Positions 35,818-43,488 of a DNA stretch of 64,000 nt are shown here, piece after piece. Source of the DNA: CALFMR01 sp035550595. GTDB lineage: Bacteria > Acidobacteriota > Vicinamibacteria > Vicinamibacterales > SCN-69-37. The position numbers and the translations under genes were made by a program. The DNA lies in contig DASZOV010000004.1 in assembly GCA_035550595.1 (NCBI GenBank), forward strand, positions 113,377-177,376. Direction: 5' to 3'. The first letter of the stretch is position 1. Each line of letters starts with the position of its first letter. The notes below the pieces were generated by a model that saw only the letters and a program-made list of their open reading frames with translations, had not been told where the DNA came from and did no database searches.

Positions 35818-37116
35818 ATGACACCGACCGGCAGACACCGCCGACGCACCACGGTCGGTCTGGCCGTGACCGTCGCCGCGATCGCGCTCGTTGTCTCGGG
35901 CGTCCATCCGTCGGCGCAGGAAACGGCCTCGACGCAGGCGCCGTTCCGGGCGCGCACGGATCTCGTGCAGATCGACGTGCAGGTCGTCGATCGCGACGGC
36001 CGGCCGGTGTCGGGGCTCGACGCCAGCCAGTTCGACGTCACGATCGCCGGCGATCGACGCCGCGTCGCCTTCGCGCAACTCGTCGACGCGAACGGCACGA
36101 GCGTGGCCGTCGCCGGTGCGCCCGTGCCTGCCGCCGTGCCCGACGAGCCCATGGTCTCGATCGATCCGCTCGCGGGCCGGCGCGTGTTCATGGTCGCCGT
36201 CGACGCGATGTCATTCGACGTCGCCGTGTCGCGCGGCGTGGCCGAGGCCGCGGCCAACTTCGTGCGCGCGCTGCCGGAAGACGACCTCGTCGGCCTCTAC
36301 AGCTATCCGCTCGGCCCGAAGGTCGATCCGACGAGCAGTCACGTCGCGGTCGTCCAGGCGCTCGGCCGCGTCAGCGGCCAGCGCGGATCGCCGCTCGCCG
36401 GCAGCCACGACGTGCGTCCCTCCGACATCGTCGACTACTTCGCCGCGACGAGCGCGAACCGGCCGCGCGACGTGTCCGCCATCCTGGCGCGGTACTGCGG
36501 TGGCGGGGGCGGGGGCATCGAACGGCAGTGTGCCGCCGAAGTCGCGCTCGAGATCGAGAACGAGGGCCGGCTGCTCGAGACGCAGGCGCGGACGAGCCTC
36601 AGCATGCTCGAGCCGCTGCTCCTGCGGCTCAGCGACATTCCCGGCCGCAAGGTGCTCGTGCTCGTCAGCGCCGGCATGCCGCTGGCCGATCGTCCCGGCG
36701 GGCGGCCCGATGTCGGCGATCTGCCGATCCGGCTCGGCGAGTCGGCCGCGCGGGCCAACGTCGCCATCTACACGCTCTATCTCGATCGCCGGCTGCTCGC
36801 GCAGTACTCGGCCGAGACGCGGCGCTCGTCGCGCAACATGGCGAATCTCGGCCGCGACAGCGATCTGTCGATGCGCTGGCTCGATCAGTTCTCGGGCACG
36901 GCCGGCGGCGCGCTCTTTCGCGTGCTGGTGGACGACGGCGCGCAAGCGTTCACGCGGATCGTGCAGGAGACGTCCGCGTATTACCTCTTGGGCGTTGAAC
37001 CCGCCGACGCCGACCGCACCGGCCGCGCGCGCCAGATCAAAGTGAAGGTGCGCACCCGCGGCCTGACCGTCCGCGCCCGCCAGTGGGTCGTGGTGCCGCG
37101 GAGCGTGGGGAACTGA
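35818..37116 (+). CDS. VWFA-related secreted protein (Acidobacteria-type)
   Basis: A 432-residue protein with a signal region (TVGLAVTVAAIALVVSGVHPSAQ). Residues 45-90 match the opening of the VWFA-related Acidobacterial family (FRARTDLVQIDVQVVDRDG, then PVSGLDASQFDVTIAGD). The von Willebrand A-like core follows (VFMVAVDAMSFD, then PGRKVLVLVSAGMPL). Its metal site is only partial (DxxS). The C-terminus has YYLLGVEPAD and a beta strand pair. These proteins are abundant in Acidobacteria, and their role is unknown; protein binding outside the cell is likely. GGAGAG precedes the ATG at 35818. Confidence 0.85.
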   Translation: MTPTGRHRRRTTVGLAVTVAAIALVVSGVHPSAQETASTQAPFRARTDLVQIDVQVVDRDGRPVSGLDASQFDVTIAGDRRRVAFAQLVDANGTSVAVAGAPVPAAVPDEPMVSIDPLAGRRVFMVAVDAMSFDVAVSRGVAEAAANFVRALPEDDLVGLYSYPLGPKVDPTSSHVAVVQALGRVSGQRGSPLAGSHDVRPSDIVDYFAATSANRPRDVSAILARYCGGGGGGIERQCAAEVALEIENEGRLLETQARTSLSMLEPLLLRLSDIPGRKVLVLVSAGMPLADRPGGRPDVGDLPIRLGESAARANVAIYTLYLDRRLLAQYSAETRRSSRNMANLGRDSDLSMRWLDQFSGTAGGALFRVLVDDGAQAFTRIVQETSAYYLLGVEPADADRTGRARQIKVKVRTRGLTVRARQWVVVPRSVGN

Positions 37117-37121
37117 TCGAG

Positions 37122-37215
37122 TTAGAAGTGGGAAGCCAGAAGTGGGGGCGAGTGAAGGGCGCCTGTCAACTTCGAACTGCGAACTTCGAACTTCGAAATG
37201 GGTTCCGGGTTCGTT
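37122..37215 (+). repeat. Heptamer arrays (family B)
   Basis: First array 37122-37142 reads TTAGAAG, TGGGAAG and CCAGAAG. Second array 37167-37215 reads CAACTTC, GAACTGC, GAACTTC, GAACTTC, GAAATGG, GTTCCGG and GTTCGTT. Seven units stay in 7-bp phase while the unit changes from GAACTTC to GTTCCGG type. It lies between the VWFA-related gene and a secreted-protein gene. Confidence 0.82.
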
Positions 37216-37254
37216 GGCTCACAAGAGTGCGACGCCGTCACCCTTTGGATGGAG

Positions 37255-37276
37255 CCCTGGGCCTTCAGGCCCAGGG
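37255..37276 (-). repeat. Hairpin repeat (family A), single inverted copy
   Basis: Arms CCCTGGGCC (37255-37263) and GGCCCAGGG (37268-37276) enclose TTCA, and GGAG precedes the left arm. This is the inverse of the form at 14089. It ends 13 bp before the ATG at 37290, so a transcript from upstream would carry the hairpin next to the ribosome-binding region. Confidence 0.8.
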
Positions 37277-37289
37277 AAGACGTAAAGCG

Positions 37290-37946
37290 ATGCGCGCGGC
37301 GATCGCATGTCTCGTGGCACTTGCGGCCGGTATCGTGCTCGCCGGGACGGTGCTGCTTGCGCAGTCACCAGGCGATGCCACGCGTGGAACATTCATCGAG
37401 CCGGCGCCGCCCGTCGCCTCGCTGCGTGCGTTGTGGGACGAGACGCCCGTCGTGCTCGTTGGCACCTGCGTCGCGTTCACGGCGCCTGATGTCGAAACCT
37501 CGTTCGATGAAATCAACGGCAGGGCTCGCGCATCGTACAGCGTGAGTCGACTACAAACGTTTCGCGTCGACGATGTGCTGAAGGACGACCATCGTTTGTT
37601 GCGTGGTGCCGCCACCGTCAACGTGCGCGTCCCGGGTGGCGAGGTGGTGCGTGCTGGCGTCCGCTATTTCACGAACACGCCCCACGAGCCGTTCGACGAT
37701 GGCCAGATCGGGGTGTTGTTCCTGCTCCCACGAACGAACGGAAGCGGCGAATTCAGCTTCGCCAGTTGGAGCGTTGGCGCGCTTCGTCAGAGCCGCGCCG
37801 ATCCGCACATCGTAGAGATCGACGATCGCACATCGCGCCTGCCCGAGTTCCGTGGCCGACACGCGATCACGTTCGACGATTTCCTCGCGCTGCTGCACGG
37901 CTTCGCCGAGGACCGTTCGGGCGGCGCCATGATCCCCGCCCGCTGA
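37290..37946 (+). CDS. Secreted protein of unknown function
   Basis: A 218-residue protein with a signal peptide (ACLVALAAGIVLAGTVLLAQS, cleavage likely after LAQ). The mature part is beta-rich, with segments VVLVGTCVAFTAPDVE, SVSRLQTFRVDDVLKDD and DGQIGVLFLLPRTNGSG. These are reminiscent of small secreted proteins that describe no known enzyme, and I do not recognise a family. The start at 37290 gives the signal; the upstream in-frame sequence is repeat DNA. Confidence 0.7.
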   Translation: MRAAIACLVALAAGIVLAGTVLLAQSPGDATRGTFIEPAPPVASLRALWDETPVVLVGTCVAFTAPDVETSFDEINGRARASYSVSRLQTFRVDDVLKDDHRLLRGAATVNVRVPGGEVVRAGVRYFTNTPHEPFDDGQIGVLFLLPRTNGSGEFSFASWSVGALRQSRADPHIVEIDDRTSRLPEFRGRHAITFDDFLALLHGFAEDRSGGAMIPAR

Positions 37947-38020
37947 CGGCGCACAGCCTCGAGCCCGGTGAGGGCGGCGAGCGCCGCAGAACCGCCGTGC
38001 CCGCTCGTCATTTCACGTCT

Positions 38021-38341
38021 CTACTCGCCGCCCGCGATCTTCAATCCGATGACGCCCAGGATGATGAGGGCGATGCAGGCGAGGCGGGCGGGTGTGGCGG
38101 GTTCGCCGAAGAGCCAGAGGCCGAGGACGGCCGTCCCGGCCGCACCGATGCCCGTCCATACGGCGTAGGCCGTTCCAATTGGCAGCGTCCGCGCGGCCAA
38201 GGCGAGCAGAACGACGCTCATGACGAGGCCGACGACCGTGACGACTGACGGCAACGGCCGTGTGAAGCCGTGGCTGTATTTCAAGCCGATGGCCCACGAG
38301 ATCTCGAAGAGCGAAGCAAGGAACAGGATGAGCCAAGGCAC
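38021..38341 (-). CDS. sugE: Small multidrug resistance (SugE/Gdx-like) exporter
   Basis: A 106-residue protein with four membrane helices and the essential Glu13 in ASLFEISWAIGLKY. The Gdx-type pattern FEISWAIGLKYSHGFT and the later GTAYAVWTGIGAAGTAVLG fit the SugE/guanidinium-exporter branch rather than EmrE. It starts at a GTG at 38341. Some relatives are under a guanidine riboswitch, but I see no such element in the 83 bp between this gene and the divergent ThuA-like gene. Substrate is guanidinium or quaternary ammonium by family. Confidence 0.9.
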   Translation of the reverse strand: MPWLILFLASLFEISWAIGLKYSHGFTRPLPSVVTVVGLVMSVVLLALAARTLPIGTAYAVWTGIGAAGTAVLGLWLFGEPATPARLACIALIILGVIGLKIAGGE

Positions 38342-38356
38342 GGGACTATCGTAGTG

Positions 38357-38411
38357 CGGTTCGTGGCTCGAGGCGGTTCCGGGTTCTAGGGGCGGACTCC
38401 AGGTTCAGCGT
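38357..38411 (+). repeat. Degenerate heptamer run (family B, GGTTC type)
   Basis: Words GCGGTTC, GTGGCTC, GGTTCCG, GGTTCTA and GGTTCAG recur about every seven bases between the divergent exporter and ThuA-like genes. The phase is interrupted, so it is only a probable relative of the other arrays. Confidence 0.4.
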
Positions 38412-38424
38412 TAGACTCTGCATC

Positions 38425-39267
38425 GTGCAACGAGTACGGTTGCTGCTCGCGTGCATGAGTGCGGCGGTTGTCGCGGGCGCGGTGATGGCGTCTGCGACAC
38501 CGCAGGCGCCATCGCCCTTGCGGATCTTTCTACGCGGCGGGCCGAAAACACATGGGCCAGCGGGCAACGGGCTGCACGACGGGCCCACGTGGCTGCGGGA
38601 GTGGCAGCCGCTGCTCGCCTCGCGCGGGGCCATCGTCGATGGCGCCCTGCGGTTTCCCACGGCGGCCGAATTGGATCGGACCGACGTGCTCGTCATGTTC
38701 GCCGCCGACGCCGGCACGATTCTCGGCGACGACCGCGCGAACCTTGAACGTTTTCTCGCGCGAGGCGGAGGCATCGTCTGCTTCCACGACGCCGTCGTCG
38801 CGGCCAGCGACTCGGACTGGTTCAAGACCATCGTCGGCGGCGCGTGGGAGAACGGCGTCGCGCGGTACTTCGAAGGCGAAAACACCTACTACTACGTGAA
38901 CGCCGAACACCCGATCACGAAGGGTGCGTCGACGTTCACGATTGAAGACGAGGTGTACTGGAACCTGCACATGATGCCGGATGCCAATATCCTCGCCATG
39001 TCGTTCCAGCCCGAACGACCCGGACGCGGCGCCGCGGCGAACGATGCCGGCAACCGAACGCTCATTCCGCAGATGTGGACCTACGAAGGCCGTGTGGGCG
39101 ACGGTCAGCCGTACCGCGCGTTCGTGTCGCTCCTCGGCCACCACATCGAGACGTTCGCGTCACCGCACGTTCGCGCCATCCTCCTGCGCGGCATCGCCTG
39201 GGCCGGCAAGCGCGACGTCGACAGTCTGACGACGAAAGGGGAGATTGAGGGACTGAGTGGTTCCTGA
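38425..39267 (+). CDS. Secreted ThuA-like domain protein
   Basis: A 280-residue ThuA (trehalose-utilisation-like) protein. It starts with GTG at 38425 and has a short signal region (LLLACMSAAVVAGAVMASA). The class-I-glutamine-amidotransferase-like fold is shown by DVLVMFAADAGTILGDD, LARGGGIVCFHDAVVA (no catalytic Cys at the elbow) and HPITKGASTFTIEDEVYW. ThuA proteins often accompany Gfo/Idh oxidoreductases and sugar transport, in keeping with the surrounding genes. The biochemical role is not settled for the family. Confidence 0.87.
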   Translation: MQRVRLLLACMSAAVVAGAVMASATPQAPSPLRIFLRGGPKTHGPAGNGLHDGPTWLREWQPLLASRGAIVDGALRFPTAAELDRTDVLVMFAADAGTILGDDRANLERFLARGGGIVCFHDAVVAASDSDWFKTIVGGAWENGVARYFEGENTYYYVNAEHPITKGASTFTIEDEVYWNLHMMPDANILAMSFQPERPGRGAAANDAGNRTLIPQMWTYEGRVGDGQPYRAFVSLLGHHIETFASPHVRAILLRGIAWAGKRDVDSLTTKGEIEGLSGS

Positions 39268-39284
39268 ATAGACAGGCCGATCGT

Positions 39285-39411
39285 CAACTTCGAACGGCGA
39301 ACTTCGAACGGACGTGGCGCCTTCGGCGCATCTTTTCTGGCGTTGACGTGCGCGTCGGGACGCGTCGGCAACGCGGAACCATTTTCGAAGTTCAGAGTTC
39401 GAAGTTCGCAG
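39285..39411. repeat. Composite heptamer element (family B), two inverted arrays
   Basis: Left array 39285-39312: CAACTTC, GAACGGC, GAACTTC, GAACGGA. Right array 39384-39411: TTCGAAG, TTCAGAG, TTCGAAG, TTCGCAG in inverse. A GGCGCC/GGCGC hairpin with a T-run (39317-39336) follows the left array, and GGAACCATTTTC stands before the right one. The design is the same as at 11985-12152. Confidence 0.85.
39317..39336 (+). terminator. Intrinsic terminator-like hairpin after the ThuA-like gene
   Basis: Stem GCGCC (39317-39321) and GGCGC (39325-39329) with a TTC loop is followed by ATCTTTT. It lies 49 bp after the ThuA stop and between convergent genes. Its sequence matches that at 12028 in layout, which argues that a terminator-like part belongs to the composite element. 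Confidence 0.55.
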
Positions 39412-39420
39412 TTGCGGCCG

Positions 39421-40917
39421 TCAGGCCGCGACCCCTGCCATCAGGCGCATGAGCGCGTCCTGGCTGGCCTCGGCGCGTGAGAGCTCGCCAGCGACAGCAC
39501 CCTCGCGCAGGACGACGATCCGTGACGAGAGATGGAGGACCTCGGGCAGCTCGCTCGAGATGAGCAGCACGCCCGCGCCGCTGGCGGCGAGCTCGGCGAT
39601 GAGCGCGTGGATCTGCGCCTTGGCGCCGACGTCCACGCCGCGCGTCGGCTCGTCGAGGATGAGGATGCGGCACTTCGCCGCGAGCCATTTCGCCAGTACG
39701 ATCTTCTGCTGGTTGCCGCCCGAGAGACCGGCCGTCACCGTGTCGACGCCCGGCGCGCGGACACTCAACTTGTCGAAGTACTCCTGCACGAATGCGCGTT
39801 CGGCTCGATGCCGGATGAACCCGAAGCGCGCGAGCGACTCCAGCATCGTCATCGTCGTGTTGCCGAGGCCACTCATCGAGAGCACGAGGCCTTGACGCTT
39901 CCGATCCTCGGGCACGAGGCCGATGCGGTGCGCCAGCGCGTCCTGCGGCGTGGCAATCGTCACCGCGGAGCCGTTGATGAAAATGCGTCCAGACGTGAGC
40001 GGATCGAGACCGAAGATCGCGCGCGCGACTTCCGATCGGCCCGCGCCGACGAGTCCCGCCATGCCGACGACTTCGCCGGCGTGGACCGAGAACGAGATGT
40101 CGTGAAAGCCACCCGGCCCGGAGAGGCCTTCGACGCGCAGCAGTTCCTCAGGCGGCCCCGTGCGCTCGTGCTCGGGTGGAAAGTAATCGGCCAGCTTGCG
40201 GCCGATCATCATCTGGACGAGCGCGGCGGTGTCGAGGCCCGCAATCGGCTGTGTGGCCACGTGCCGGCCGTCACGGAGCACCGTGACGGCGTCGCACAGA
40301 CGGAAGATCTCCTCCATGCGGTGCGACACGTAGATGCACGTCACGCCCTGCGCGCGCAGCCGCGCGATGAGCTCGTAGAGTCGCTCGGCTTCGTGCTGCG
40401 ACAAGCTGCTCGTCGGCTCGTCGAAGACGACGATGCGCGCGCCGTGGCCGACGGCAGCGGCAATCTGCAGCATCTGCTGCTGGCCGACGGTCAGTTCGCC
40501 GACGCGCCGCGTGACCTCGAACGGCGCGCCGATCGGCTCGAGCATCGCGCGCGCCTGTCGCCGCATCTCCGCGTGCGAGACGAACGTGGCGCGCGCCGGC
40601 AGGGCGCGCAGGCAGAGGTTCTCGGCGACGGTCAGGTTCTCGCAGAAGGCGAGCTCCTGATGGACGATGCCGACACCGGCGGCGAGCGCTTCCTGTGGAT
40701 TGTGAATCGCAACCGGCTCGCCGAAGAGCCGAATGCGACCGCTGTCGGCCTGGTGAACGCCGGCAAGGATGCGGCCGAGCGTGCTCTTGCCCGCGCCGTT
40801 CTCGCCGCAGAGCGCGTGGCACGCGCCCGCGGCGATCTCGAAGCTCACGTCCTCGAGCGCGAGGACGCCCGGGAAGCGCTTGGTGATCCCTTCGAACGCG
40901 ACTGCGGGCGCGCTCAC
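39421..40917 (-). CDS. Sugar ABC importer ATPase with two domains (system 3)
   Basis: A 498-residue RbsA/XylG-type ATPase. Domain one has GENGAGKST (38-46), VGQQQMLQIAAAV and VVFDEPTSSLS. Domain two has VGAGRSEVARA, LSGGNQQKIVLAKWL and LILDEPTRGVDVG. The start is inferred as the GTG at 40917, which gives the family N-terminus VSAPAVAFEGITKRF. The frame is open further, but that part is translated repeat DNA. No good ribosome-binding site stands before the GTG. The permease and lipoprotein for this system are encoded upstream, separated from it by a 289-bp repeat-filled gap. Confidence 0.9.
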   Translation of the reverse strand: MSAPAVAFEGITKRFPGVLALEDVSFEIAAGACHALCGENGAGKSTLGRILAGVHQADSGRIRLFGEPVAIHNPQEALAAGVGIVHQELAFCENLTVAENLCLRALPARATFVSHAEMRRQARAMLEPIGAPFEVTRRVGELTVGQQQMLQIAAAVGHGARIVVFDEPTSSLSQHEAERLYELIARLRAQGVTCIYVSHRMEEIFRLCDAVTVLRDGRHVATQPIAGLDTAALVQMMIGRKLADYFPPEHERTGPPEELLRVEGLSGPGGFHDISFSVHAGEVVGMAGLVGAGRSEVARAIFGLDPLTSGRIFINGSAVTIATPQDALAHRIGLVPEDRKRQGLVLSMSGLGNTTMTMLESLARFGFIRHRAERAFVQEYFDKLSVRAPGVDTVTAGLSGGNQQKIVLAKWLAAKCRILILDEPTRGVDVGAKAQIHALIAELAASGAGVLLISSELPEVLHLSSRIVVLREGAVAGELSRAEASQDALMRLMAGVAA

Positions 40918-40919
40918 GC

Positions 40920-41185
40920 GAAGTGGACCGGGCCTCGCGCGAAGGCGCGAAGACGCGAAGGATGGAGGCACGAAGACAGAAACGAAAAAAACGATGACAC
41001 CGCGAGCCCCCGAGCGTAGCGAGGGCGGCGAGCGTCGTAGCGTTGGGGGTGGGGCCCCAACGCCCTGCAAAGAAGATGACTCGAGCGGAGCGAGGGCGGC
41101 GAAGCGCCATAGCGCTGGGGGTGGGGCCCCAGCGCCCTGCAAAGAAGATGACTCGCGCGAAGACGCGAAGATCGCGAAGGATAGA
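40920..41185 (+). repeat. Dispersed repeat family C, copy 5 (tandem double core)
   Basis: It begins with CTCGCGCGAAGGCGCGAAG (8-bp periodic) two bases from the GTG of the ATPase gene. Two cores in tandem follow, at 41002-41080 and 41081-41152. Their hairpins have arms GCGTTGGGG/CCCCAACGC (41040-41063) and GCGCTGGGG/CCCCAGCGC (41112-41135), with the same GTGGGG loop and the same CTGCAAAGAAGATGAC tail. The T/C and A/G changes are on both arms, so pairing is kept. It lies inside what should be one ABC operon. Confidence 0.88.
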
Positions 41186-41206
41186 CGGACGGCATCATCA
41201 CCGTGA

Positions 41207-42232
41207 TCAGGGCAGCTTCAGGTACGCGGCAGGGACGTCGGTGAAGCCCCAGGTCTGGAGCTGGCGCGCCCAGGTGCCGAGGTTGTCTTTCGTCACGCGC
41301 ACGAGGTCCATCGGGATGACCTGGGGCACGTCCTTGTGATCGATCACCTTGTCGTAGATGCGCTGCACCGAGACGTAGCCCCAGAGATACGTCGGCTGCG
41401 CGAGGAGCACCGGCGCGAGGCCCTTCTCGACGTAGGGCAGTTCGGCGGGCAGGCCGTCGACGGCGACGATCTTCACGCGGTTCGGATCGAGATCGGACAG
41501 AAGCGTCTGGGTGAAGAGCGGCCAGCCGCCGACCATGGCCCAGCCGCGGACCTGCGGGTAGGCGCCCTGCACGCGGATGACTTCGGCCGCGGCGTCCTGC
41601 GGCGTCTCGATGTGGTAGAAGGTGTCGACGATTTTGATATTCGGATAATTCGCGGCGGCCTTCTTCACGCCGTCGACCCGGCGCCGCAGGTTCGGCGCGT
41701 TCTGGTTGCCCGCGAGGATGGCGACCGATCCCTTCTCGCCCATCTGCTTGGCGAGCTCGTCCATCACCGCCTCGCCCGTCTTCTCATCGTCGACGCCGTA
41801 GTAAGCGAAACGTTTGGACTCGGGCGCGTCGCTGTCGAAGGTCATCACCGCCACGCCGCGATCGACGGCGTCGTTGATGGCGCCGGTCACCTTGCCGGCG
41901 TCCGAGCACGAGATGAGGATCGCGTTGGCGCCTTCGTTGACCGCCTGCGCGATGCGCTGCGCCTGCACCTGGCCGTCCTCGGTCGGCGGCGTGAGCCACG
42001 CGATTTCGACGGGCACGCCGGTCTTGGCCGTCAGTTCCTTGGCCGCCGCTTCGGCGCCCGTGCGCGCGGAGAGAAAGACCGGGTTGGTCGAGCTCTTCGC
42101 GATGAGGGCGACCTTCAACCCCTTGGGCGTGGCGGGCGTCTTCGAGGGCGTGGACGATCCGCAGCCGGCCAGGGCGAAGACGAGCAGCGAACAGCCGAGC
42201 GCGAAGGCGGAAGTTCGGACGGTCGAGGTCAT
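41207..42232 (-). CDS. Sugar ABC importer substrate-binding lipoprotein (system 3)
   Basis: A 341-residue Peripla_BP_4 protein with lipobox LAGC (Cys24). Family sequence: LKVALIAKSSTNPVFLSART, NEGANAILISCSDAGKV, AVMTFDSDAPESKR and YGVDDEKTGEAVMDELAKQ. The order in this system is permease, then lipoprotein, then ATPase, which differs from systems 1 and 2. The permease gene lies 59 bp upstream. Ligand unknown, with pattern closest to xylose/ribose-type binding proteins. Confidence 0.92.
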   Translation of the reverse strand: MTSTVRTSAFALGCSLLVFALAGCGSSTPSKTPATPKGLKVALIAKSSTNPVFLSARTGAEAAAKELTAKTGVPVEIAWLTPPTEDGQVQAQRIAQAVNEGANAILISCSDAGKVTGAINDAVDRGVAVMTFDSDAPESKRFAYYGVDDEKTGEAVMDELAKQMGEKGSVAILAGNQNAPNLRRRVDGVKKAAANYPNIKIVDTFYHIETPQDAAAEVIRVQGAYPQVRGWAMVGGWPLFTQTLLSDLDPNRVKIVAVDGLPAELPYVEKGLAPVLLAQPTYLWGYVSVQRIYDKVIDHKDVPQVIPMDLVRVTKDNLGTWARQLQTWGFTDVPAAYLKLP

Positions 42233-42291
42233 GAGTCGCTCCAGGGTATCGGACGTCGAAACCGGTCAGGCGGCCGCCAGGCCGCGCCGTG

Positions 42292-43407
42292 CTAACGGCG
42301 CTGGGCGCCCGCGGCGAGCCGGCGCGTCGTGAAGCGCGCGCTCGCCTGGTCGAGCACGACGGCGATGACCGTCGCGCAGCCGATGATGATCCACTCGTAG
42401 TTCTGATCGAAGTGCAGCGTGCGGATGGACTGACGGATGAGCACGATGAGAATGGCGCCGAGCGTCGCGCTCACCGCGCTGCCCTTGCCGCCCATCAGGC
42501 TCGCGCCGCCGACGACGGCGGCCGCGATGACGTAGAGCTCGTAGCCGGTGGCGTCCGCGCAGGAGGCGGACCCGTAGAAACTGGCGCCGAGAAACGCCGC
42601 GAGCCCCGCCGTGACGCCGGAGATCACGTAGACCCCGATCTGAATCCGCCCCAGCCGTAATCCGGAGAATCGGCTCGCCTCCGGATTGCCGCCGAACGCG
42701 AAGACGTGGCGGCCCATCACGGTCTGCGTCAGGTAGATCGATCCGACGGCTGCCGTGACGATCATCACGAGGAGCGGCACCGGATACAGCCCTTCGGCCA
42801 GCCCGAGCGGCGCCTTGGCCACGTCGGTGAGCGCGTGCGGCAGGAGGATGCTCTCGGCGTGGCTCGTGACGAACGCCACGCCGCGCACGATCCACATCGT
42901 GCCGAGCGTGATGACGAATGGGTGGACGTCGAGGCCGACGACCATCACGCCGTTGATGATGCCGCAGGCCAGTCCGACGCCGAGCGCCACGACGAGGCCG
43001 ATGAAAAACGTCTCGGCTCCGCCCATCGGGCCGAGCGCCCGCAACACCATGGCCGTGGATACGCCGGCGAGCGCGTAGATTGATCCAACCGACAGATCGA
43101 TGCCGGCCGTGATGATGACGATCGTCGCGCCCACGGCCATGATGGCGAAAAAGCTGGCGTCGGTGGCCGTCTGCAGCAGTGTGTGCAGATTGTAGAAATT
43201 GTTGACGGTGGCGCCCGTCTCCAGGTCGACGTGGCTGCCGGCCGTGAGCGCGAGCACCAGGCCGAGGAGCGCGATGACGAGCACGAGGCCCGTCTGCTGC
43301 CGCGTGACCAGGCGCACGAGAGCGGCGCGCATCGTCGCTGAAGCGGATCGCCCGGCGAGCGGCGCGACCTGGGGATCGGCATCCGCAGGGAGCATGCGCG
43401 TCATCAT
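42292..43407 (-). CDS. Sugar ABC importer permease, RbsC type (system 3)
   Basis: A 371-residue BPD_transp_2 membrane protein with a ~45-residue polar N-terminal extension before the first helix. The motif TAGIDLSVGSIYALAG is near residue 115, and AAVVGGASLMGGKGSAVSA is near residue 300. It transports the sugar delivered by the lipoprotein encoded next. It is the first gene of the system-3 operon. The 81-bp spacer upstream toward the M23 gene has no clear promoter. Confidence 0.92.
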   Translation of the reverse strand: MMTRMLPADADPQVAPLAGRSASATMRAALVRLVTRQQTGLVLVIALLGLVLALTAGSHVDLETGATVNNFYNLHTLLQTATDASFFAIMAVGATIVIITAGIDLSVGSIYALAGVSTAMVLRALGPMGGAETFFIGLVVALGVGLACGIINGVMVVGLDVHPFVITLGTMWIVRGVAFVTSHAESILLPHALTDVAKAPLGLAEGLYPVPLLVMIVTAAVGSIYLTQTVMGRHVFAFGGNPEASRFSGLRLGRIQIGVYVISGVTAGLAAFLGASFYGSASCADATGYELYVIAAAVVGGASLMGGKGSAVSATLGAILIVLIRQSIRTLHFDQNYEWIIIGCATVIAVVLDQASARFTTRRLAAGAQRR

Positions 43408-43488
43408 AGCCGCGACGACGGCGGTCTGTCACCGAGCCGGCGGCCGGCTGCCGACGCCGCGCGACGCACCCGGCCGGCATGTCCGACG

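Noticed and set aside
38342..38424. Guanidine riboswitch upstream of the SugE-like gene
   Set aside because: I looked for the conserved ACGG/ACGR loops of ykkC-type motifs and found none. The spacer is only 83 bp and holds a degenerate heptamer run.
39532..41019. A 495-residue plus-strand frame opposite the third ABC ATPase
   Set aside because: It mirrors the conserved ATPase gene codon by codon and ends in the repeat. Composition is unlike real proteins.
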